Source: UBA9732 sp052170315 (GTDB lineage: Bacteria; Spirochaetota; Spirochaetia; Sphaerochaetales; Sphaerochaetaceae). Taken from it: 64,000 nucleotides of DNA. The notes under the pieces were generated by a model, which was given only the letters and a program-made list of their open reading frames with translations, ran no database searches and had not been told where the DNA came from. This document shows, in pieces, positions 7,473-14,700 of the stretch. The first letter of the stretch is position 1. Each line of letters starts with the position of its first letter. Both the position numbers and the translations under genes were made by a program. The DNA lies in contig JBQNAT010000008.1 in the NCBI GenBank assembly GCA_052170315.1, positions 42,324-106,323 of the forward strand. The letters are read 5' to 3'.

Positions 7473-8273
7473 TCAGAGGTAAATTTTTCTGATGATAAAA
7501 TTGATTGTCCGTGAAGGCAGAAGCTTCGCTAGGGATGCCAGCGCCTTGTAATCAAATCCCACCGCGCAGCGAAGCGGAGGCTTTCGCCTATAGGCAAGTT
7601 TAAGAAAAACCTTTGCAACCGAGTCCGCAGGCTTTCCGTTTTTTTCGTCGTGTTCCATGCGGCTTACCGCCGCCCGGCATTCTTCCATGTAAGGAGAACC
7701 TTCCGGTTCATCGCCGCTTCGCGCGCTTGTGAAGCCTGTTTTTGTATCCCCGGGTTCAACTATGCAGACTTTTACGCCGAATTTTGCAGCTTCAAGACCC
7801 AGAGCTCTTGAATAGGCTTCAAGAGCATATTTCGAAGAACTATAGTGACTTTGATAGGGGATAGCTACCAAACCGGCTACCGAACCTGTGATAAGTACAA
7901 GGGAGCTGTTGTTTTTCCTCAGCTTTGAAAGAAAACAACCGTTAACGTTCAGAACGCCGAAATAATTGGTTTCCATCTGAGCTTTTGCCCTGTCAAGAGG
8001 CGTCATTTCAGCCGAACCGCTTATGCCGAAGCCTGCGCAGTGAATTATTATCCCAAGTTCATCAATGCCTGATGCGGCTTTACTGACGGATTCCGGATTC
8101 GTTACATCCATAACTACCGGTATGATATTGGGAGAATCGGTTTTCATTGGATGCCTTGACGCGGCATAGACCTTAAAGCCGTTAAGCGCAAAAAGTTTCA
8201 CGGTCTCCAGACCTATTCCACTTGAGGCTCCTGTAACCAAAACAGTTTTTTGATATGGGCAATTTTTTCTCAT
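7473..8273 (-). CDS. Short-chain dehydrogenase/reductase
   Basis: A 266-residue NAD(P)-dependent oxidoreductase of the classical SDR type. The cofactor motif TGASSGIG is near residue 14, followed by the NAG-equivalent HCAGFG, the catalytic Ser in LITGSVAGL and the catalytic pair in YSSSKYALEAYSRAL. VEPGDTKTGF follows, as in other classical SDRs. The C-terminal substrate loop is not diagnostic, so the substrate is unknown. A promoter with 17-bp spacing ends six bases before the ATG and there is no Shine-Dalgarno, so this message is a good leaderless candidate. Confidence 0.85.
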   Translation of the reverse strand: MRKNCPYQKTVLVTGASSGIGLETVKLFALNGFKVYAASRHPMKTDSPNIIPVVMDVTNPESVSKAASGIDELGIIIHCAGFGISGSAEMTPLDRAKAQMETNYFGVLNVNGCFLSKLRKNNSSLVLITGSVAGLVAIPYQSHYSSSKYALEAYSRALGLEAAKFGVKVCIVEPGDTKTGFTSARSGDEPEGSPYMEECRAAVSRMEHDEKNGKPADSVAKVFLKLAYRRKPPLRCAVGFDYKALASLAKLLPSRTINFIIRKIYL

Positions 8274-8279
8274 GCCGTC

Positions 8280-8308
8280 ATTCTACTACATTTTTCAAAG
8301 GAAAACAA
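8280..8308 (-). promoter_or_regulatory. Promoter of the SDR gene
   Basis: On the minus strand TTGTTT (8303-8308) and TAGAAT (8280-8285) are separated by 17 bp. The -10 box ends six bases before the ATG at 8273. Confidence 0.55.
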
Positions 8309-8374
8309 AAAAAGGCGGTACGTGCGGCAATCCTGCGCTGAACAGCATGATTTACCTATATGGTTTGAGAAAAT

Positions 8375-8405
8375 GTCCCTGCACGGCACAGGCGAATACA
8401 GGGAC
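8375..8405. other. Hairpin between ssb and the SDR gene
   Basis: GTCCCTG (8375-8381) pairs with CAGGGAC (8399-8405) across a 17-base loop. Reading leftward it lies downstream of ssb and is followed by ATTTTC, so it may be a weak ssb terminator. Nothing else is recognised in 8309-8468. Confidence 0.35.
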
Positions 8406-8468
8406 TGATTTTTCAGGTGAAAATTTGAAAAGAAGCACCTGTTAATGTTATTTTTTAAATTTCAGATT

Positions 8469-8969
8469 TCAAAATGTCTCCTTTCCGTCTTCCGCTTCAT
8501 GCCGGTCGCTTTCGTCAATTTCATTTGTTTCAAGAGTACATTCCGGATACTGAGGCTGAGGTTCCAAATCCTTTAAATCCGCCGTTGTAATGATTTCGCC
8601 CGGAAGCCTTACCGGTTCCGGTACCGTCAGCTTTTCCGTCTTTTTTTCAGGCTGAAATTCAATGTGCTCCGCGTAAATTACGACGGTTTCCCTTCTTATG
8701 CCGCCTTTCTCCCAAATCTGCTGTTTCAGGCGGCCGACCACTCGGATGCCGCGTCCCTTTTTCATGTTATTCAGACAGGCCTCCGCAACGTTTCCGAATA
8801 CGATTACAGTAAAGAACGAGGTCTCCTGCTTCCATTCCCTGTTCTTGTTCGCGTAGTATCGGTTGTTTGCAATCGACATTCTGCACATGGATGTCTCGGA
8901 AGTGAGCGGCTGTCTTTCGGGATCGCGCGTAAGCAGCCCTTCTACAAGGACTGTATTCAGGTTGTTCAT
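8469..8969 (-). CDS. ssb: Single-stranded DNA-binding protein
   Basis: A 166-residue OB-fold protein that coats single-stranded DNA in replication, repair and recombination. The N-terminal 105 residues show the fold: VLVEGLLTRDPERQPL, CRMSIANNRYYANKNREWKQETSFFTVIVFGNVAE, GRGIRVVGRLKQQIWEKGG and VIYAEHIEF. The rest is an acidic, Pro/Glu-rich tail. It ends EAEDGKETF rather than the usual DDDIPF interaction tip but keeps acidic residues and a terminal Phe. A good AAAAGGAG site precedes the ATG. It is monocistronic, downstream of trxA on the same strand. Confidence 0.9.
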   Translation of the reverse strand: MNNLNTVLVEGLLTRDPERQPLTSETSMCRMSIANNRYYANKNREWKQETSFFTVIVFGNVAEACLNNMKKGRGIRVVGRLKQQIWEKGGIRRETVVIYAEHIEFQPEKKTEKLTVPEPVRLPGEIITTADLKDLEPQPQYPECTLETNEIDESDRHEAEDGKETF

Positions 8970-9157
8970 CTATGACTCCTTTTCAAAAGGGCAGGCTTCG
9001 GAGATGCCTGAAATCAGGCTCTTTTTCCGTTAGGTTTCCCTTTCACAGCCCCTATTCTTAAAAAGTGTCGATTCCATTAAAAAAATGTAAAAACGTCAAA
9101 AAGCCGCGGCTATACCCGAAATTAATTTAAGCTAAGAGAGCTTTCCATTACCGGCTT

Positions 9158-9189
9158 AAAAAAAGGTGCACCGCTTCAAGCACTGCACC
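9158..9189 (-). terminator. Rho-independent terminator of trxA
   Basis: On the minus strand GGTGCA and TGCACC form a stem followed directly by seven T residues (9158-9164 as A on the plus strand). It lies just after the trxA stop. Confidence 0.8.
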
Positions 9190-9211
9190 ACTTAATCAAG
9201 CTCCCTGATTG

Positions 9212-9529
9212 TCAGATATTTGCGTTGACAAAAGCCTCTAAAACTCCAAGGCTTGCTCCGCCTACGCGCTGCGCAACAGCCTTTCCGTCCTTAAACATAA
9301 TCATAGTCGGGATACTGCTTACGTTGAATGACGCCGCAAGTTCCGGATTTTCATCAACATCAACCTTTCCGACTTTGACTCTGCCCTCAAACTTATCCGC
9401 AAGCTGCGCCACGATTGGACCCACCATTCTGCACGGGCCGCACCATGTTGCCCAGAAATCAACGAAGACCGGAGTCTTGCTGTTTATGACTTCATTCTCA
9501 AAATTTGAACTGTTAAGTACTACTTCCAT
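9212..9529 (-). CDS. trxA: Thioredoxin
   Basis: A 105-residue cytosolic redox protein that reduces protein disulfides and is recycled by thioredoxin reductase. The active site WCGPC sits in VFVDFWATWCGPCRMVGP, followed by KVDVDENPELAASF and the cis-Pro loop SSIPTMIMFKDG. I chose the ATG at 9529 because the GGAGGG ribosome site lies immediately upstream, inside the longer frame that would begin at a TTG. A strong terminator follows, so it is probably monocistronic. Confidence 0.93.
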   Translation of the reverse strand: MEVVLNSSNFENEVINSKTPVFVDFWATWCGPCRMVGPIVAQLADKFEGRVKVGKVDVDENPELAASFNVSSIPTMIMFKDGKAVAQRVGGASLGVLEAFVNANI

Positions 9530-9776
9530 AATTCCCTCCAAAGGTAAATTTCTTTCTTATACTTCAATAATACGAAGACAATTCTCAAAAGGAAAGTGTT
9601 TATCAAAGGAGCTTTCAAGATTCACACTTCATTCGGCTTTAATTCTCTCTTTTTAAAACCAAATAGAATCCCTATAGAAATTAAAATATTTTTTCATAGA
9701 TTCTTATTGTTCTTAGTAAAGATTTATATAATTTCTATATAATAAAATTATATTTAATTCTTTATACTTAAAGAAG

Positions 9777-9805
9777 TTGACATGTTGACCCTCCTGCACT
9801 ATACT
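9777..9805 (+). promoter_or_regulatory. Strong sigma-70 promoter before the DUF5655 gene
   Basis: A consensus TTGACA (9777-9782) and TATACT (9800-9805) have 17-bp spacing; transcription should begin near 9812. A second TTGACC at 9785-9790 repeats the -35 eight bases on. The preceding 9542-9776 is very AT-rich and holds nothing else I can identify. Confidence 0.75.
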
Positions 9806-9886
9806 AAAAGCGTAAAAAGGAAGCAGTTCGAATAAAATGCAATTTGTTGTCCTGAAAAAATGAAAAAATTTTTAAAGGAGGAAGGG

Positions 9887-10270
9887 ATGTCCGGTGAGGA
9901 TAAAGCGACGAAGTTCTTCGGAACAAATGTTGATTCTCTAAAGGCGTTTGAGTCTCTTAAGATTTACATCAATGGAATTTGCCCGGATGTAAAGATTTCG
10001 GTGCAGGATTCCCTTCTTGCGTTCAGGACCGCGGCAGGTTTTGCCTATGTCTCACTTCCGGGCAAAAATACGGAAAGAGTCCTTTTCAACCTTGTACTTA
10101 CAAACAGAAAGAAACTTGCCAGCGGCAGAATAGATAAAGTCATTCAGCCCATACCGGGGACACACTCTTACATGTACCATATTGGCATAAAATCCGCAGA
10201 GGATATTGATTCTGAAATCAAAAGCTGGATCAGGCAGTCCTACGAATATTCGAAGCTCCGTTTTATTTAA
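9887..10270 (+). CDS. DUF5655-like protein
   Basis: A 127-residue soluble protein. The core (FESLKIYINGICPDVKISVQDS, LLAFRTAAGFAYVSLP, a basic-hydrophobic strand pair, then an alpha helix ending IRQSYEYSK) matches the small DUF5655 fold seen alone or at the end of restriction-like and DNA-transport-associated proteins; its role is unknown. I chose the ATG at 9887 because AAAGGAGG lies just upstream, inside the longer frame. It is monocistronic between a near-consensus promoter and a strong terminator, suggesting a well-expressed protein. Confidence 0.65.
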   Translation: MSGEDKATKFFGTNVDSLKAFESLKIYINGICPDVKISVQDSLLAFRTAAGFAYVSLPGKNTERVLFNLVLTNRKKLASGRIDKVIQPIPGTHSYMYHIGIKSAEDIDSEIKSWIRQSYEYSKLRFI

Positions 10271-10295
10271 TTCATAGACTCTCTTTTTTCTCGTT

Positions 10296-10336
10296 GAGGT
10301 GCCCGATTCAAAGGCACCTCATTTTTATTGTTTTTT
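10296..10336 (+). terminator. Rho-independent terminator
   Basis: GAGGTGCC (10296-10303) pairs perfectly with GGCACCTC (10313-10320) over a nine-base loop, followed by ATTTTTATTGTTTTTT. It ends the DUF5655 transcript. Confidence 0.85.
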
Positions 10337-10370
10337 GTGTCAAAAACGAAAAAGGGATTAATTTGCGCTT

Positions 10371-10390
10371 ATACATACGGATACATACGG
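10371..10390 (+). repeat. Perfect 10-bp tandem duplication
   Basis: ATACATACGG occurs twice in a row, about 70 bases before the ATG of the lipoprotein gene. The repeat includes TATACAT, which resembles a -10 box, so it could be a regulatory site or a replication-slippage product. Confidence 0.6.
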
Positions 10391-10461
10391 AACTTTCAAA
10401 ACCGAATCTGAAAATTTAATGGAATCAGCACTTTTCAGGAAACGGTGTAACGGAGGATATT

Positions 10462-11427
10462 ATGGTCAAAAAAACATTATATGTTCTGCTGTCCATCATT
10501 GCCGTATCCGTTATTCTGATACTTATTCTCATGGGATGCGCGCAGGAAATTGAAATAGGCGAGATTGTAAACGCCTTCTCGGGCAAAGACAGCACAGCGC
10601 CCGTGCTGCTTTCCGTTTCAATGGAGTCAAGCTTGATAGTGCGGCTTGAATTCAGTGAACCCGTAAAAATCTACGGTTCTTCTTTCGGGCAGGGTACAGC
10701 AAGGGCTGACGGGAAGCTCATTTTTGTGAGCCTGAATTCCTCTCTTCCGCCCGGAAAGAAATCAACAGTGAGCGGAAGGGTGAAAGATTACAGCGGAAAT
10801 ACCTCGGGCTTCTCCGTACAGGTATGGGGCTTTAATCCCAATCTGCCTAAAATACTGATAAATGAATTCACATCCAAGGGAACTGAAAAAAGCCCCGACA
10901 GAACTGAATTAAAAGTCCTGAGTCGGGGAAACCTCAACGGTATGACGCTTTACAACGGAACACCGAATGACTGGGATTCTCTTCTGATTCTGCCGGATAT
11001 GGAAGTCAGGGAAGGAGACTATGTTGTAATCTGGTGGACAGCCTCTCTTCCGGAAGGTCAATCAGAAGAACCCGGAGGGGGTGTTCATAATATCTGCGCG
11101 AAAACGGACGGCCTTTCTTCCAACAACGGAGGCCTTGTGCTTTGTGATAACCCTTCGGCAGGCGCGCATATCACAGACGCGGTTCTTTATTCGAATTTCA
11201 GTACAAGCAACAGCGGGTTCGGTACCAAAACGGCTTTGGAAAGAGCCAATTGGATTCTTAAAACAGGCAGGTGGAAAGGCGATGCCGTGGACAGCACAGC
11301 CTCAACCGCAACAAGGTCAATGAGCCGCAAGGAAAACATAGACGACACTGACACCTGCAAGGACTGGTTTATTACCGTAACCGGTGGTTCCACTTTCGGG
11401 AGCGCAAACAGTTCTCAGGAATTCTGA
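10462..11427 (+). CDS. Lipoprotein with Ig-like and lamin-tail-like domains
   Basis: A 321-residue predicted lipoprotein. After a charged start and hydrophobic helix (residues 5-24) the lipobox is ILMGC with the acylated Cys near residue 26. Residues 45-125 read as a bacterial Ig-like or SbsA-type fold (TAPVLLSVSMESS, LEFSEPVKIYG, VKDYSGNTSGF). Residues 130-320 resemble the lamin-tail domain (ILINEFTSKGTEKSPDRTELKVL, YNGTPNDWDSLLILPDMEVREGDYVVIWW, ALERANWIL, TFGSAN), a beta-sandwich found on secreted nucleases and surface proteins. It is probably surface or periplasmic. The start follows CGGAGG. No catalytic motif is seen, so a binding role is the most that can be inferred. Confidence 0.75.
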   Translation: MVKKTLYVLLSIIAVSVILILILMGCAQEIEIGEIVNAFSGKDSTAPVLLSVSMESSLIVRLEFSEPVKIYGSSFGQGTARADGKLIFVSLNSSLPPGKKSTVSGRVKDYSGNTSGFSVQVWGFNPNLPKILINEFTSKGTEKSPDRTELKVLSRGNLNGMTLYNGTPNDWDSLLILPDMEVREGDYVVIWWTASLPEGQSEEPGGGVHNICAKTDGLSSNNGGLVLCDNPSAGAHITDAVLYSNFSTSNSGFGTKTALERANWILKTGRWKGDAVDSTASTATRSMSRKENIDDTDTCKDWFITVTGGSTFGSANSSQEF

Positions 11428-11441
11428 ATGCGCTATTCATG

Positions 11442-11470
11442 TTGAACTGGAACAGCCGTATCAATATAAT
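11442..11470 (+). promoter_or_regulatory. Promoter of prs
   Basis: TTGAAC (11442-11447) and TATAAT (11465-11470) have 17-bp spacing. Transcription should begin near 11477, about 92 bases before the prs start. Confidence 0.75.
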
Positions 11471-11476
11471 AAAGCT

Positions 11477-11568
11477 AAGGCGTCTGCCTTAAGGAAAAGG
11501 TAATACACGCCAAATGCACACAGGGCAATGAGGCCTGATGTAAACAGTCCGTTGCCCGGGGGAGCCTT
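11477..11568 (+). promoter_or_regulatory. Structured 5' leader of prs
   Basis: The predicted 92-base leader contains a perfect hairpin TAAGGC/GCCTTA (11476-11481 with 11486-11491) and a second stem GGGCAA (11523-11528) with TTGCCC (11552-11557). The latter abuts the GGGGGAG ribosome site. An alternative pairing CAGG/CCTG (11521-11524 with 11534-11537) is mutually exclusive with the second stem. This fits translational control, but it matches no riboswitch class I recognise. Confidence 0.4.
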
Positions 11569-12885
11569 ATGAGCATTGTCAAGCCGCATAAGTTGGGTAT
11601 CATAACCGGCCCCGGTTCTGAATATCTTTCCGGTAAAGTTGTAAAGCACCTGAGAGGGCTTTACATAGAGCGTTATAACAAGCTTTCCAAAAATCTGGCT
11701 TACAGATACGGATTGAGCGAGGACGAAATCCTAAGGCAGGTCACCTTCATGGATGACCTTGGCAACAAAAAGATTCCTTCTGGCAAATGCCCCACCGAGT
11801 ACATCTGCCCCAGTTTCGACATTCCCATTAAATGCACCAGATTCCTTAACGGGGAAGTAAAAGCTGAAATACAGGAACCTGTCAGGGGACTCAGGATATA
11901 TATCATCTATGATTTGACAAACGATGTCCCAATGAAGATAAATGGCTGTGAAAATCCTGTAAGCTTTTCGGTAAACGACCATATAATGATGCTTTTTACA
12001 ATCGTAAACGCCCTGAACCTGGCAGGCGCGGAAAGCGTTACGCTTGTTCTTCCTACTTATCCTTATGCGAGACAGCACAAGAAGAGCTCAAGGGAAGCCC
12101 TTACCGCGGCTCTCTTCGGACAGATGTGTGAAAGCCTTGGGATTGAAAGAATAATCACGCTTGATATACACAGCAAGGAAATCGAAAACTGCTTCAGGAC
12201 GGTTCATCTTGAAAACCTGCATGCCTCGTACCAGTTCCTTGTCGAGCTCAGGAAAATCATAGACATCTCTAATCCCGATATCACAGTCGTTTCCCCTGAC
12301 GTTGGAGCTGTTTCCAGAAACAAGTTCTATGCCCAAATCCTTCACAGGCCGCTTGCCATGCTGTACAAGGAAAGAGACTATTCCATTGTTACTACAGGCG
12401 CGAAGAACACAAACATCAAGAGCATCAATCTTCTTGGAGACGTCAACGGCAAGACCGTCATTCTTGCGGACGACATGCTTGCCTCCGGAGGCACAATGCT
12501 CATTGCGATGAAGTACCTGCGTGAGCTGGGCGCAAGGAAAATTATCTGCATTGTCAGCCTCCCGTTCTTCAACGGCAACGCGATTGAGACCTTTGACAGG
12601 GCTCATGCCGAGGGTATTTTCGACTACATCATAGGCACAAATGCCGTTTACCATACGGACAACCTGCTGTCAAAGAAATGGTTCATACAGACAGATTCAA
12701 GCGAGCTCTTTGCCCGTGTAATCATCCGCCTGCACCATGGTAGAGCCATAAGCCCGCTTCTTGATAACAGAAAAATCGTACAGCGTCTTGTTGATGACGT
12801 ACAGAACGCCGCCGCTTCCGCCGGAATGAATACTTCAAACGGAGCACATGAGCAGGAGGATGGCAGAAATGGAGATATCCAATAG
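11569..12885 (+). CDS. prs: Ribose-phosphate pyrophosphokinase (long form)
   Basis: A 438-residue enzyme making PRPP from ribose 5-phosphate and ATP, the entry metabolite for purine, pyrimidine, NAD, His and Trp synthesis. Key motifs are FLNGEVKAEI, LVLPTYPYARQHKKSSREALTAALF, IITLDIHSKEIENCF and the PRPP loop VILADDMLASGGTM (near residue 300). It is over 100 residues longer than the usual ~315 because of an N-terminal extension and insertions, a form I associate with treponemes. DMLASGGT replaces the more common DIIDTAGT. The start has a GGGGGAG ribosome site partly enclosed by a leader hairpin. The aminotransferase gene overlaps its 3' end. Confidence 0.88.
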   Translation: MSIVKPHKLGIITGPGSEYLSGKVVKHLRGLYIERYNKLSKNLAYRYGLSEDEILRQVTFMDDLGNKKIPSGKCPTEYICPSFDIPIKCTRFLNGEVKAEIQEPVRGLRIYIIYDLTNDVPMKINGCENPVSFSVNDHIMMLFTIVNALNLAGAESVTLVLPTYPYARQHKKSSREALTAALFGQMCESLGIERIITLDIHSKEIENCFRTVHLENLHASYQFLVELRKIIDISNPDITVVSPDVGAVSRNKFYAQILHRPLAMLYKERDYSIVTTGAKNTNIKSINLLGDVNGKTVILADDMLASGGTMLIAMKYLRELGARKIICIVSLPFFNGNAIETFDRAHAEGIFDYIIGTNAVYHTDNLLSKKWFIQTDSSELFARVIIRLHHGRAISPLLDNRKIVQRLVDDVQNAAASAGMNTSNGAHEQEDGRNGDIQ

Positions 12886-14065
12886 AATCAGAGGTTTTCA
12901 GGCCTCGCCCATAAGAAGACTTTCGCCTTATGCCAGAATCGCGAAGGAAAACGGAATAAAAGTCTATCATCTCAACATAGGCCAGCCGGATATCAAAAGT
13001 CCCAAAGAGGCAATAGAGGCAATCCGTGCCTATCCCAATGACATAATCGCTTACGGCGAAAGTGACGGCGATATGGCTCTGAAGCTGGCTGTAGTCAAAT
13101 ACTACAGGGAAAGCGTGGGCGTGGACCTGTCCGCGGACGATGTCCTTATCACCACCGGAGGCTCCGAGGCTATTCTGTTTTCACTTATGGCGTTGTGCGA
13201 CCCCGGCGACGAAGTTATTGTTCCCGAGCCCTACTATACCAACGTCCACTCATTTGCAAGAATGGCCAATGTAAGCATAGTTTCCGTAACAAGTCTGCTT
13301 GAAGACAACTTCGCGTTGCCTCCTTTAAGCATGATAGAGGAAAGGATAACAAGCAAAACACGCGCCATACTTCTTAACAGTCCCAACAATCCCACGGGTC
13401 ATATATACAGCCCGGTGGAACTTGAAACCATCCTTAAGATATGCGAAGACCATGATATCTTCCTTATCGTGGACGAGGTCTACAGAGAGTTCTGCTATGA
13501 CGGTCTGAATTTTACAAGTGTCCTGAAATATACCGATGCTGCGGAACGTGTAATCTGCATAGACAGCGTATCAAAAAGATTCTCAATGTGCGGAGCAAGA
13601 GTAGGGGTTCTTATAAGCCGTAACAGGAACGTTATCAGGGAAACATTGAAACTTGGTCAGGCAAGGCTTTGTTCTCCGACAGTTGAGCAGTATGCTTCTC
13701 TTGCCGCATTCAATGCCCCTCCCGAGTACATTGCCAACGTTAAGAAAGAATATGAGAACAGAAGGAACTTCATAGTTGACGCTTTGAACCGCATTCCCGG
13801 TGTTAAATGCTCAAGACCTGACGGCGCCTTCTATCTCATTGCCCAGCTCCCGGTAGAAGATGCCGAAGACTTTTCAATTTTCATGTTAAGGGATTTCAAC
13901 TACAAGGGCGAAACCGTAATGCTTGCCCCCGCCGAAGGCTTTTACGAAAGCAAAGACCTTGGCAGGGATCAGGTCAGAATAGCCTATGTACTGAATACGG
14001 AAGATTTGGGTAAAGCCTGCCGGTGCCTTAAAGAAGGCCTTAAGGCCTACAAGGCCGGATTCTGA
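12869..14065 (+). CDS. Class I/II aminotransferase (aspartate aminotransferase-like)
   Basis: A 398-residue PLP enzyme of the fold-type I aminotransferases. It shows VYHLNIGQPDI, ITTGGSEAILF, SPNNPTGHIY, FLIVDEVYREF with the cofactor Asp, the PLP Lys in SVSKRFSMCGARVG and the substrate Arg region QVRIAYV. It probably transaminates Asp, Ala or aromatic amino acids; the specificity cannot be fixed from motifs. I chose the ATG at 12869 because AGGAGG (12853-12858) is correctly spaced for it, whereas the ATG codons at 12848 and 12860 lack a spaced site. It overlaps prs by 17 bases and shares its promoter. It converges on the HAD gene eight bases away. Confidence 0.85.
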   Translation: MEISNRIRGFQASPIRRLSPYARIAKENGIKVYHLNIGQPDIKSPKEAIEAIRAYPNDIIAYGESDGDMALKLAVVKYYRESVGVDLSADDVLITTGGSEAILFSLMALCDPGDEVIVPEPYYTNVHSFARMANVSIVSVTSLLEDNFALPPLSMIEERITSKTRAILLNSPNNPTGHIYSPVELETILKICEDHDIFLIVDEVYREFCYDGLNFTSVLKYTDAAERVICIDSVSKRFSMCGARVGVLISRNRNVIRETLKLGQARLCSPTVEQYASLAAFNAPPEYIANVKKEYENRRNFIVDALNRIPGVKCSRPDGAFYLIAQLPVEDAEDFSIFMLRDFNYKGETVMLAPAEGFYESKDLGRDQVRIAYVLNTEDLGKACRCLKEGLKAYKAGF

Positions 14066-14073
14066 AAAAAAGA

Positions 14074-14700
14074 TTAAACAAGTTTTAAAATATCTTCGGG
14101 GCGGCTTATCGTGCCTTCATCAGCAGCAGTAAATCCAAAGCCCCAGTTTACACGTATGCAGTCGCAATTTACTTCTTTTGCCGCGTTTTGGTCTATCGTT
14201 GTATCTCCGACCAGCACACATTCAGAAGGACTCAGCCCCAGCTTTCTGAAGCCGGTTCTGAGAAGTTCCGCCTTTGTAACAGTACCCACAAGATCTATGC
14301 CAAGCTGAATGTCAAAGTAAATATCGTTACCGAAGTACCTGCTCATTTCCTTGACAAGGTCTTCGTTTTTCATGGACGCAATTCCAAGAATGTAACCTTT
14401 TTCTTTAAGAGTTTTCAAAACGTCAGGAATACCGGGATAGAATTTTGCCATGAACCTGCCTTCACGCATATAGAATTCATGATAGGCTTCGCATAGCTCC
14501 TTTATTTTCTTTTCGTCTTTTATACCGAAGGTTAAACGGAAACAGTCCCCCAGCGGGGGTCCGATGAATACGTTCCAGTTTTTCACATGAGGGATTTTCA
14601 CACCGACCTTTTCCATGGCATAACGGCCTCCTGCAAAAATGCCCTCGGAGGTATCCATCAATGTCCCGTCAAGGTCGAAGAATACGGCCCGGTATTTCAT
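14074..14700 (-). CDS. HAD-superfamily phosphatase (Gph/PgmB-like)
   Basis: A 208-residue cytosolic phosphohydrolase. Motif I is FFDLDGTLMDT with both catalytic Asp, the Ser/Thr motif II is LGIASMKNEDL, motif III is the Lys in VTKAELL, and motif IV is CVLVGDTTIDQNAAKE. The helical cap between motifs I and II fits the phosphoglycolate phosphatase / beta-phosphoglucomutase subfamily; the substrate is uncertain. I chose the ATG at 14700, which forms an ATGA overlap with the stop of the acidic-protein gene, rather than the longer frame inside that gene. The two are translationally coupled. Confidence 0.85.
   Translation of the reverse strand: MKYRAVFFDLDGTLMDTSEGIFAGGRYAMEKVGVKIPHVKNWNVFIGPPLGDCFRLTFGIKDEKKIKELCEAYHEFYMREGRFMAKFYPGIPDVLKTLKEKGYILGIASMKNEDLVKEMSRYFGNDIYFDIQLGIDLVGTVTKAELLRTGFRKLGLSPSECVLVGDTTIDQNAAKEVNCDCIRVNWGFGFTAADEGTISRPEDILKLV

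Noticed and set aside
9006..9025. Hairpin GCCTG/CAGGC with a T-run upstream of ssb
   Set aside because: The T-run is on the plus strand, where no gene needs termination, and the stem is only five bases; chance is likely.
12088..12654. A 188-codon open frame antisense to prs
   Set aside because: It is a shadow of the conserved prs coding strand with no recognisable domain or ribosome site.
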